DNA of 64,000 nucleotides from Fibrobacter sp. UWEL (lineage in GTDB: Bacteria; Fibrobacterota; Fibrobacteria; Fibrobacterales; Fibrobacteraceae): positions 1-64,000 of the forward strand of contig NZ_FRBE01000007.1 of assembly GCF_900142535.1 (NCBI RefSeq), written 5' to 3'. Both the position numbers and the translations under genes were made by a program. The notes under the pieces were generated by a model. That model had not been told where the DNA came from. It saw only the letters and a program-made list of their open reading frames with translations, and ran no database searches. How positions within the stretch are numbered: the first letter of the stretch is position 1; every line of letters begins with the position of its first letter. This document shows positions 44,202 to 51,591 of the stretch, one piece after another.

Positions 44202-46205
44202 TTACTTGGAAACGCTCATTTTAAGCGTTTTTCCGCCTTTTTGGGACCTAAGGAGGTAAATACCGGAGCGATTTACCAGATTTGCGGTCTTGACATTCAG
44301 TTCCTGCAGGCCCTGGCCAGAAACGTGGCCCAGCAGGTTACCTTGAAGGTCGAAGACGCCGTAAGAAGTTGGACCCGTCACCTGAAGGCGAGCCAGGAAG
44401 AAATCAGGAGTAGTATCCTTAGGTTCTTCAGGGACGGTGTCCTTGGAATTTTCAACTGCAGGGAGAGCGAACTTGATCCAGTCCAGATTGATGTAGCTCT
44501 TGGTAATCTGCACTTTAAGAACGTGTTCTCCCTTGGTCAGCGGGAGTGACCCCAGCTTGAGTTCCTTATAAACATCGAAGGATTCGTCAATCTGAGCCAC
44601 GTTAATGGAGTCCAGAACCTGCTTTTCGTCTACGTACAGGATAAAGCCTGCGGTTTCCATGGCGGTAGATACGTTTGCCGTCACGTCGTACTCGCCATCG
44701 GCTTCCACATTGAAGGTGTATTCCATCCATTCACCTGCAGTAGTATAGCCCAGAGCCAAGCCTCCGTCGGCAGCCTTCACGATGTCCACGCCATCGTCGC
44801 GGTATTCTCCGCCCTTGTTCTCGTAATCGTCGTCGTGATAAGCCTTGCCTTCACCGCCTACGTCATAATTTTCAAATTCGATCTTTCCCGGGATGGAAAC
44901 GGCCTTGTCGCCATAGGGAGCCTGAGGAATAACCGGAGTGATGTAAATGCGATAGGCATTATAAACGTTCTTGATATCGATGGGAACCGTGATGGAACCG
45001 TTATTGACCGTATATTCCTTGCTGGATTCAGGCGTAGTAGAGGGGACAGCCTTGTCCTTATCTTCCCAGGTCACGTATTCCACGGATACGTCCACCTTAC
45101 TGCCCAAAAATTCCGGAATCTTGTCGATCTTGACGTCCACATTGCCCAGGGTGTTACCGCCCACCACAATGCTTGCAACCTTTTTCTTGGAATCTACGGC
45201 GGCGAAACCGTCCACGCCATCGCTCTTGTCGTTAGGGGGTGTGACCTTGGCCATGTAACCACTCATGTCACCATACCACTTATAGAGATGCCAGCCACCG
45301 CCACGTTCGTTGTTCTTGGTCAAGAGGCTTCCCAGACGACCGGGCAGCGGTACGAACCACCAGGAAATCATTGCACTTTCGACGCCATGACGTTCAAACT
45401 TGGCAATGAAGGGCACAGAAACGCCAGGGTTACCTTCCAGTTCGTGCTTGCTGTGGGAATATTCGTTAATGCTCACCTTGCGGGGAGAAATATTGTACTT
45501 CTTTTCCAGAGCGCGGTAGTTTTCCAGAGCGCCCACGAAGCCCTCGGAACCCCACTGGTGCCAGCTAATCACATCGGGAACCACATTGTTCTCGACACAA
45601 TACTTCAGGAAGCTTTCCATGCGGGAGGAATTGTAATAGGAGTAAGAAGGTCCAATGATCTTTGCATCGGGATCCAGCTGACGGAGCAGCTGATAAGTAG
45701 GCTTCCACAGGTCAGCTTCGAAGTTGTTGGAGCCCTTCCAAGTATCGTTCGGTTCGTTCCAGATTTCGTAACCGTCGAAGTTCTGGACGGCTGCGGACTT
45801 CTTGTCGTTCACCACGGAGGTGACTTCGGATTTCCAGTGATCCCAGTTCTTGTACTGGTAGGGCCAGCCGGGCAAAATATCTGCCAGACGGATCTGAACC
45901 TTACCGGTAGTGTTCTTGAGGCGGGGAGAAATGAGGAAGGCGCCACCAATACCCTGCTGGCGACCGGAACCGCTACGAGCGGGGGCCAGGAACACATTAG
46001 GGTTCAGTGGAGCCACATCGGCATCCACATTGCTGGGGAGGGTTTCGGTGAAACCGTAAAGAGAACCGGAAGCTACATGAGTTACCGGGCGAATGCTATC
46101 CCCAAGGCTTACGCTTACAGTAGTTGCCGCCATAGCGCTGTAAGGTAAGGCCATCATAAACGCCGCAGTCATCACCTGCTTCATGCGAAAAAGTTTTTCA
46201 AACAT
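44202..46205 (-). CDS. Secreted clan GH-A (GH39-like) glycosidase with CBM6
   Basis: This enzyme of about 667 aa has a signal peptide (…MALPYSAMA) and a (β/α)8 domain with acid/base E in 'YEIWNEPND' (about 148) and likely nucleophile E in 'SINEYSHS' (about 246). The pattern is GH39-like, often β-xylosidase, though GH30/GH79-like families share it. A CBM6 (about 460-590) carries 'IPGKIEFENYDVGGEGKAY'. The tail is 'VFDLQGNLLGHVSG…GIYLLRSQK'. The start at 46205 follows AAGGATGATGGG. No shared palindrome is found in the 124-bp gap upstream. It may be read through from the CE6 gene or use TTGCAA-rich sequence near 46290-46320. Confidence 0.8.
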   Translation of the reverse strand: MFEKLFRMKQVMTAAFMMALPYSAMAATTVSVSLGDSIRPVTHVASGSLYGFTETLPSNVDADVAPLNPNVFLAPARSGSGRQQGIGGAFLISPRLKNTTGKVQIRLADILPGWPYQYKNWDHWKSEVTSVVNDKKSAAVQNFDGYEIWNEPNDTWKGSNNFEADLWKPTYQLLRQLDPDAKIIGPSYSYYNSSRMESFLKYCVENNVVPDVISWHQWGSEGFVGALENYRALEKKYNISPRKVSINEYSHSKHELEGNPGVSVPFIAKFERHGVESAMISWWFVPLPGRLGSLLTKNNERGGGWHLYKWYGDMSGYMAKVTPPNDKSDGVDGFAAVDSKKKVASIVVGGNTLGNVDVKIDKIPEFLGSKVDVSVEYVTWEDKDKAVPSTTPESSKEYTVNNGSITVPIDIKNVYNAYRIYITPVIPQAPYGDKAVSIPGKIEFENYDVGGEGKAYHDDDYENKGGEYRDDGVDIVKAADGGLALGYTTAGEWMEYTFNVEADGEYDVTANVSTAMETAGFILYVDEKQVLDSINVAQIDESFDVYKELKLGSLPLTKGEHVLKVQITKSYINLDWIKFALPAVENSKDTVPEEPKDTTPDFFLARLQVTGPTSYGVFDLQGNLLGHVSGQGLQELNVKTANLVNRSGIYLLRSQKGGKTLKMSVSK

Positions 46206-46328
46206 CCCATCATCCTTTTTTCCGGACACAACATCGCGCCTGATTTCTAAAACAAAAATTACCTCCTTTTGGGAGGTAATCTTAGGGATGATTTGCAAGT
46301 AGTTTTGCAATAATTGCAAACGCCGCAA

Positions 46329-47888
46329 TTACTTTTCGTTACGGATGACGAATGCCTTCTGGCCAGGAATGCGAACCAGGTAGATACCCTGCTTCTGAGC
46401 AGTTGCCTTGGTGACGCGATTGCCGTTCATATCGAAGTACTGGGCGTTTTCCATGTTGGTCTTGACCATCAGCTTGTTGCCAATGGAAAGTGCGGCATCG
46501 ACCTTCTTGAATTCAATGTAGTCGATGTTCACCCAGTCTGTTTCGATGGAAATCTTCAGGTCGTAATCGCCAGCCTTCAGGGTGACCTTGCCGCCGCTAA
46601 CATCGCTATAGGTGTCATAGTCAGGACCCTTTTCGGAAACCATGGTCTCACCGATCTTGGCATCGCCCAGGTAAACGGAAATGGAGCCTGTGCCATTGGT
46701 ACCTGCCAGACGGCCAATCATTTCGTATTCGCCGTCTTCTTCCACATGGACAGAATACTTCAGCCATTCGCCAGCCTGAGTATAGCCCACAGCCATACCC
46801 ATACCAGCCTTGTAGATGTCTACAGCGTCACCGCGGTATTCGCCACCCTGGTTGGCAGCATCCAGGTCGGAGTAAGCCTTGCCAGAACCGCCCTTGTTAT
46901 AGTCTTCTGCCTGGACCTTGCCCGGAATCTTGAAGACATCGCCATAGGGGCCATATTCTTCGGGCTTTTCGCTACCTGCGGAACCGCCACCATAGAGGGG
47001 AACTTCCACAGCACCAGCACTTGCGTCCACTGTCTTGTCAATGAGTTTCAGCATTTCAGCGGCATAACGCTTACCCATTTCTACATAGCCATCATGGTCG
47101 AAATGCAGACGGTCGGACTGGTTGCCCGTACCCTGGGACTTGGCAACGCCAAACTTTGCAAAGTACTTGGAAAGTCCGTTCACGCGGGTACTCATGCCGT
47201 GGCAGGCGCCATTATACACCATTTCGCCAGCGACAAAGGGCAATTCCTCGGAAATACCCAGGTCCTTGCGCATGTCGTCGTAAGTCTTCTTGACGATGGT
47301 TTCCCAGTTGGACATGCCGCCATCGGTTTCGCCCTGATGGAAGATGAAGCCCTTGATGACGCCCACTTCCTGAGCCTTCTTTGCCAGGGTGATAATGGCG
47401 GAATAGTCGTTACCCTGGGCGTCGTAATCCTTAGCCCAGTTGGAAAGCCAGCTTTCGGCGGAATTTACATAGGGCTGCCACTGGTCCTTGTCAAACAGCT
47501 TGATGGAGGCGCCACCCACAGCCACCGGGATAATACCGATGGTCACATTGGGCATTTCCTGGGCCATGGTTCTACCGAAGTAGTCCGCCACGGAAAGGCC
47601 TTCCTGGCAATGGAACATGGGGGGCACTGCCTTGGACCACTGGCCCTTGGCAACCTTAATGCTGGGATTATTCTTTCGAGCAGAACAGTCAATACCGGAC
47701 AACATGACAAAATTGTCAAGAGGCTCCTGGTCACTATTCTGGATAGGACCTGCGCCAGCCATATTGGACTGACCGTAAGCAATGTAAATGTGGAAATTCG
47801 GATTGGGAGCCGCTTCAGCCTGAGGAGCAAGCATGGAGAGACCGAACGTGCAGCAAGCAACTGCAGCCACTTTATGGATAAGATTCAT
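46329..47888 (-). CDS. Secreted CE6-type acetylxylan esterase with CBM6 (A)
   Basis: This SGNH-like esterase removes acetyl groups from xylan. The 519-aa protein has a signal peptide (…APQAEA), GQSNMAG with the nucleophile Ser (about 40) and 'FHQGETDGG' (about 181) with the catalytic histidine. A CBM6 (about 330-470) and the tail 'FDMNGNRVTKATAQKQGIYL' follow. It is a close paralogue of the gene at 48124, and the pair resembles the CBM6-bearing Axe6A/Axe6B of F. succinogenes. The start at 47888 is the first after a weak AAGGG site; an in-frame codon 23 codons upstream is less likely. Confidence 0.9.
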   Translation of the reverse strand: MNLIHKVAAVACCTFGLSMLAPQAEAAPNPNFHIYIAYGQSNMAGAGPIQNSDQEPLDNFVMLSGIDCSARKNNPSIKVAKGQWSKAVPPMFHCQEGLSVADYFGRTMAQEMPNVTIGIIPVAVGGASIKLFDKDQWQPYVNSAESWLSNWAKDYDAQGNDYSAIITLAKKAQEVGVIKGFIFHQGETDGGMSNWETIVKKTYDDMRKDLGISEELPFVAGEMVYNGACHGMSTRVNGLSKYFAKFGVAKSQGTGNQSDRLHFDHDGYVEMGKRYAAEMLKLIDKTVDASAGAVEVPLYGGGSAGSEKPEEYGPYGDVFKIPGKVQAEDYNKGGSGKAYSDLDAANQGGEYRGDAVDIYKAGMGMAVGYTQAGEWLKYSVHVEEDGEYEMIGRLAGTNGTGSISVYLGDAKIGETMVSEKGPDYDTYSDVSGGKVTLKAGDYDLKISIETDWVNIDYIEFKKVDAALSIGNKLMVKTNMENAQYFDMNGNRVTKATAQKQGIYLVRIPGQKAFVIRNEK

Positions 47889-47966
47889 AACACACACCCT
47901 TTTATGCTTATCCCAAAACACCAGGAGTAAATCTACCCTTTTATTTGGGAAAAACAACTTTTTTCT

Positions 47967-48000
47967 AAAAAAATGGGCCCAGCCCCCCGGCCGGGTCCCT
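47967..48000 (-). terminator. GC-rich terminator after the small ORF
   Basis: Minus strand GGGACCCGGCC…GGCTGGGCCC hairpin followed by ATTTTTTT. It separates CE6 (B) plus the small ORF from CE6 (A). Confidence 0.65.
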
Positions 48001-48024
48001 CGAACTCTTTGAAATCTCCTGATA

Positions 48025-48108
48025 CTAACCGTAAATCAGTCCCAAGGCGATAGCGATGACTGCAAAAAATGCAATCTGCTTCACGATGGATATATCTTGG
48101 CGATTCAT
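48025..48108 (-). CDS. 27-aa predicted membrane peptide
   Basis: A frame from ATG 48108 to TAG 48025 encodes MNRQDISIVKQIAFFAVIAI followed by ALGLIYG. It has a short polar N-terminus, then a single hydrophobic helix. A strong AAGGAG lies 8 nt before the start. It begins 15 nt after the stop of the CE6 (B) gene and ends just before a terminator, so it would be cotranscribed. Codon use and the clean ribosome site make it more than chance, but no family is known to me. Confidence 0.6.
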   Translation of the reverse strand: MNRQDISIVKQIAFFAVIAIALGLIYG

Positions 48109-48123
48109 TGAGAATTCTCCTTA

Positions 48124-49731
48124 TTACTTTTCGTTACGAATAACAAAGGTCTTCTGGCCCGGAATGCGAACCACATAGGCGCCCTGCTTCTGGGCAACAG
48201 ACTTGGAAACGCGATTGCCATTCATATCGAAATACTGAGCCTTGTCCATGTTAGTCTTGACCATCAGCGTTTTGCCAATAGCGTCACCCGGTTCCGGAGT
48301 ATCGGCAGCCTTCTTGGTGAACTTAACCCAGTCGATATCAATCCAGGAGTTGGTCACTTCCAGCTTCAATTCATGATCACCAGCGGTAAGCGTAGCGGTG
48401 CCAGCCTTCACGGTGTCAAACTTATCGAAACCAGCGCCAGTATTCACAATTTCAGTACCAATCTGCTTGTCGTCCATATAGATGGCGATGCTACCAGTAC
48501 CGTTGTCGCCAGCTACCAGAGCGGTAATGTCGTATTCGCCAGCTTCCTTGACGTTGACGGAATACTTCATCCAGTCGCCCTTTTCGCAATAGCCGACCAC
48601 CATACCCATGTTGGGCTGGTAAATGTCCACGTCATCCTTACGGAGCTTGCCGCCTTCGTTACCCTTGTTATTGTCATGGTAGGCAACTTCGGCACCACCC
48701 TTGTTGTATTCTTCGGCTTCAACGGTACCCGGAATTGCGATCACGTCGGTATAGGGGCCGTATTCTTCGGGAGGTGCGTCAGGCACGGTAGAGCTGGTAG
48801 GATCCGTCAGGTTCACTGCAGGAGCATCCGGATCAATAGTCTTGTCGATCAGCTTCAGCATTTCGGAGCAGTAACGACGACCCAGTTCAATAACGCCTTC
48901 GCGGCCAAAGTGGTAGGGGTCAGCGCCGTTACCCTTCAAGCCCTGAGAGGATGCCAGGCCAAACTTCTTGAAGTTATTCTTCAGCTGGGCGATACCGCTA
49001 TTCTTGCTGGAGCAGCAGCTTCCCTGGCCGGAGTTACCCGAGGGGTCGTTCATCATTTCGCCAGCAACGAAAGCCACTTCGTTTTCGTCCAATTCAAGAG
49101 CGTCCACAATGTCCTTGTAGGTCTTGTAAACGGTCTTGCGCCAGTTATCATCAGTACCATCGGATTCGCCCTGATGGAAGATGAAGCCCTTGATCACACC
49201 CACTTCCTTGGCCTTCTTGCCCAAGTCCACCATTCTCTGGTAGGGATTGGAACCGTAGTCCTTTGCCCAGGTCTGGATGTAGCTTGCAGCAGAGCTGAAG
49301 TAAGCCTGGTACTGGTCCTTGTCGAAAGCCTTGATGCTTACGGCACCAATTGCCACAGGAATAATACCCACGGTCACACCCGGCAGGGAGTCCACCATGG
49401 CGCGGCCAAAGTAGTCTGCAGGGGAAAGCTTTTCAAAGGAATGGAACATGGGGGGAATAGCGGGATACCACTTACCCATTTCGATAGACTGGGTGGTCTG
49501 ACCGCTACGGCTGCTGGCGTTTGCATTGTGGGATGCCAGCATGATAAAATTCTTGGGATCCTTAGCCTGGTCCACAGAAGGGACGATTTCGCCGTTACCA
49601 GCCATATTGGACTGGCCGTAGGCAAAATAAATGTGGAAATTCGGGTTAGGAGCAGCGTTTGCCTGGGAAGCAAACAGAGTAAGCCCAAACGCGCAACATG
49701 CAGCTGCGGTTACCTTATGGAAAAGATTCAT
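48124..49731 (-). CDS. Secreted CE6-type acetylxylan esterase with CBM6 (B)
   Basis: Paralogue of CE6 (A), about 535 aa. Signal peptide ends near SQANA; nucleophile in GQSNMAG (about 38); 'FHQGESDGT' (about 188). It differs by a cysteine-containing loop 'GQGSCCSSKNSG' (about 238-249) absent from its sister. A CBM6 (about 345-480) and the tail 'FDMNGNRVSKSVAQKQGAYV' follow. The start at 49731 follows AGAGG; a start two codons up overlaps it. The shared palindrome lies 87 bp upstream. It forms an operon with the 27-aa ORF. Confidence 0.9.
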   Translation of the reverse strand: MNLFHKVTAAACCAFGLTLFASQANAAPNPNFHIYFAYGQSNMAGNGEIVPSVDQAKDPKNFIMLASHNANASSRSGQTTQSIEMGKWYPAIPPMFHSFEKLSPADYFGRAMVDSLPGVTVGIIPVAIGAVSIKAFDKDQYQAYFSSAASYIQTWAKDYGSNPYQRMVDLGKKAKEVGVIKGFIFHQGESDGTDDNWRKTVYKTYKDIVDALELDENEVAFVAGEMMNDPSGNSGQGSCCSSKNSGIAQLKNNFKKFGLASSQGLKGNGADPYHFGREGVIELGRRYCSEMLKLIDKTIDPDAPAVNLTDPTSSTVPDAPPEEYGPYTDVIAIPGTVEAEEYNKGGAEVAYHDNNKGNEGGKLRKDDVDIYQPNMGMVVGYCEKGDWMKYSVNVKEAGEYDITALVAGDNGTGSIAIYMDDKQIGTEIVNTGAGFDKFDTVKAGTATLTAGDHELKLEVTNSWIDIDWVKFTKKAADTPEPGDAIGKTLMVKTNMDKAQYFDMNGNRVSKSVAQKQGAYVVRIPGQKTFVIRNEK

Positions 49732-49817
49732 ACACACCTCTTTTTAATTTTCCCAGTTTTTACCATTATAAATCTATCCCATACAAGGCTAAAAATACCC
49801 AAAAAAAGCCCATGATT

Positions 49818-49836
49818 CATGGATAAAATGTCAATA
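49818..49836. promoter_or_regulatory. Shared palindrome, site 4 (upstream of CE6 B)
   Basis: CATGGAT-AAAAT-GTCAATA, 87 bp upstream of the CE6 (B) start and about 170 bp upstream of the divergent kinase-like gene. Confidence 0.65.
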
Positions 49837-50003
49837 AACGAGAATTTACAAAGGAGCGACACCCCGTTTTTTAGTAAAAAATCAGTATTTTTTCTTCAAT
49901 CGGTCCTAAATTACGCAATTTTCGCGTTATTATGTAAGTTTTTCAATAAGCGAGCATTCCAATTGGAAAACAAAAAAAGGATTTCTACTTTTCCGCCATG
50001 CAG

Positions 50004-50879
50004 ATGACGAAATTCTACAAGGTGGCCGGCCACGTTTTCCAGGTGAATATTCCGGAGGAAATTGCCCCCGCCCTATTCGCCCTCATGGGTAACTACCAGC
50101 CCTTTGAAGTAACTCCCGCGGAAAACGCCCCCGTTTTTTGCCTGGATGTGGATAGCAATACTTCCCCCGTGGAGTTTGCGGAAGAAACCCGCCAGGAAGA
50201 CGAAGGCCAGGAAATCATCTGCGGAAAATCTCCCGACGGCAAGGACGTCTTTGTATTCTATCTGGGCAAAAAAAACACAGGCGCACTCATTTGCGGCGCA
50301 GGTTTCAAGAACGCCCTCATCAGATTCCCAGCCCAGGAAGCGGATCATTACAGAAAATTCGCCCTGAACAATGGTCTCATGATTTTGTACGCCCTGGCAA
50401 CCGCCGGGGAAATGACCGCCCTTTTCCACTCCGCCGTCATCGACTACGAAGGCAAGGGGTATATGTTCCTGGGCAAGAGCGGCACGGGCAAGAGCACCCA
50501 CGCCCGCATGTGGCTTTCCCGTTTCAAGGAGGCGGACCTCCTGAACGACGACAATCCCGTTGTCCGTTTCGAGGATTCCGGCGCCTGGGTCTACGGATCC
50601 CCCTGGAGCGGCAAGACGCCCTGCTATAAGAACCGCAGGATCCCCTTGCAAGGGATTATTGACTTAAGCCAGGCCCCCGCCAACGTAATCCGCCCCATGA
50701 AGGGGATTGAAGCCTACATGGCCGTGAAGGTCAGTATTTCCGGAATGCGCTGGAATCGTGCCATCGCCGACGGATTGCACAACACGGAAAATCGCCTAGC
50801 CCAAGAAGTAAAGATGTTCCATCTGGATTGTCTGCCCGACGAGAACGCCGCAGAAGTCTGCTACCAGGCCGCACGATGA
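50004..50879 (+). CDS. HPr-kinase-like protein (RiPP-cassette type)
   Basis: This protein of about 291 aa has a Walker A 'GKSGTGKSTHARMW' (about 155-168), preceded by 'FHSAVIDYEGKGYMFLG', and 'LLNDDNPVVRF' (about 177-187), the usual acidic residues of HprK-fold kinases. Such short kinases occur in lasso-peptide and related PqqD-containing clusters rather than as true HPr kinases. No HPr or PTS gene is nearby. The start is either 50004 or two codons earlier; neither has a clear ribosome site. Its stop overlaps the next start (ATGA, 50876-50879). It is first of four overlapping or abutting genes. Confidence 0.75.
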   Translation: MTKFYKVAGHVFQVNIPEEIAPALFALMGNYQPFEVTPAENAPVFCLDVDSNTSPVEFAEETRQEDEGQEIICGKSPDGKDVFVFYLGKKNTGALICGAGFKNALIRFPAQEADHYRKFALNNGLMILYALATAGEMTALFHSAVIDYEGKGYMFLGKSGTGKSTHARMWLSRFKEADLLNDDNPVVRFEDSGAWVYGSPWSGKTPCYKNRRIPLQGIIDLSQAPANVIRPMKGIEAYMAVKVSISGMRWNRAIADGLHNTENRLAQEVKMFHLDCLPDENAAEVCYQAAR

Positions 50880-51322
50880 ACCTCACAGACGATCAGATTC
50901 TCTTGGAAGCGATCCGTATGGTGGAAAGCGGAGTAACCGTCACCTTCCCGGTGAACGGCAGAAGTATGCTGCCCTTCATTATTGGCGGTAGGGAAAGTCT
51001 AGTCCTGACCAAGCCCGAAAATTTCAAGGTCGGGGACATTGTCCTTGCCTATGTGGATGGGAACCGTTTCGTAATCCATCGGGTGGAGCGCATCCAGGGC
51101 GAGAACGTGACTTTGATTGGGGATGGCAACTTGTGTCTGAGGGAACACTGCAAGATTAGTGATGTAAAGGCCCTCGCCACTCACGCCGTTAACGCAAAGG
51201 GAATCCTTAGGGACCTGTACACCAGACGCCGCAGGTTTGCCGCCAAGCTGTGGAAGTGGGCAATTCCCGTCCGAAAATATTTACTTTTTATCTATCGTAA
51301 AACTCACCCAGGAATTTTCTAG
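50876..51322 (+). CDS. S24/S26-like peptidase (SipW-type Ser-His)
   Basis: This 148-aa protein resembles the catalytic domain of signal peptidases. 'TFPVNGRSMLPFI' (about 22-34) holds the nucleophilic serine in G-R-S-M, and 'VLAYVDGNRFVIHRVERIQG' (about 55-75) has His where bacterial leader peptidases usually have Lys, as in SipW/eukaryotic S26B enzymes. 'LIGDGN' follows. The C-terminal ~35 residues are basic ('TRRRRFAAKLWKWAIPVRKY'), perhaps membrane-associating. It could mature a peptide exported by the ABC transporter downstream. It overlaps the kinase gene by 4 nt. Confidence 0.72.
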   Translation: MNLTDDQILLEAIRMVESGVTVTFPVNGRSMLPFIIGGRESLVLTKPENFKVGDIVLAYVDGNRFVIHRVERIQGENVTLIGDGNLCLREHCKISDVKALATHAVNAKGILRDLYTRRRRFAAKLWKWAIPVRKYLLFIYRKTHPGIF

Positions 51323-51324
51323 CT

Positions 51325-51591
51325 ATGAAAATCAAGAACGGTTTTGTACTTCGCGACGTGTGTGGCGAAAAAGTGATTATGGGCGAAGGCGTAGGCGCCC
51401 TGGATTTTGGCCGCCTGCTGTGCCTGAATTCCACCGCAGCCTTCCTGTGGGACGTTGCCGCACAGGGCGATTTCACGGTGACGAGTCTGGCTGAAAAGCT
51501 TTGCGAAGAATACGACGTGACCTTGGACCAGGCGGTCCAGGACGTATCCGCCATTGTGGACCAGTGGAAAGAAGTTAACGTCATCGAATGA
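51325..51591 (+). CDS. PqqD-family protein (RiPP recognition element)
   Basis: An 88-aa PqqD-fold protein, starting 2 nt after the peptidase gene. The N-terminal β strands are followed by 'LLCLNSTAAFLWDVAAQGDF' (about 29-48) and 'LAEKLCEEYDVTLDQAVQDV' (about 55-75), the classic PqqD pattern. In RiPP pathways this domain binds the precursor leader. Here no precursor is recognisable within the window. Its stop overlaps the ABC transporter start by 4 nt. Confidence 0.85.
   Translation: MKIKNGFVLRDVCGEKVIMGEGVGALDFGRLLCLNSTAAFLWDVAAQGDFTVTSLAEKLCEEYDVTLDQAVQDVSAIVDQWKEVNVIE

Noticed and set aside
50004-50879. True HPr kinase/phosphorylase of carbon catabolite control
   Set aside because: No HPr or PTS gene nearby, and the neighbours (PqqD, S26-like peptidase, exporter) fit a RiPP-type kinase.
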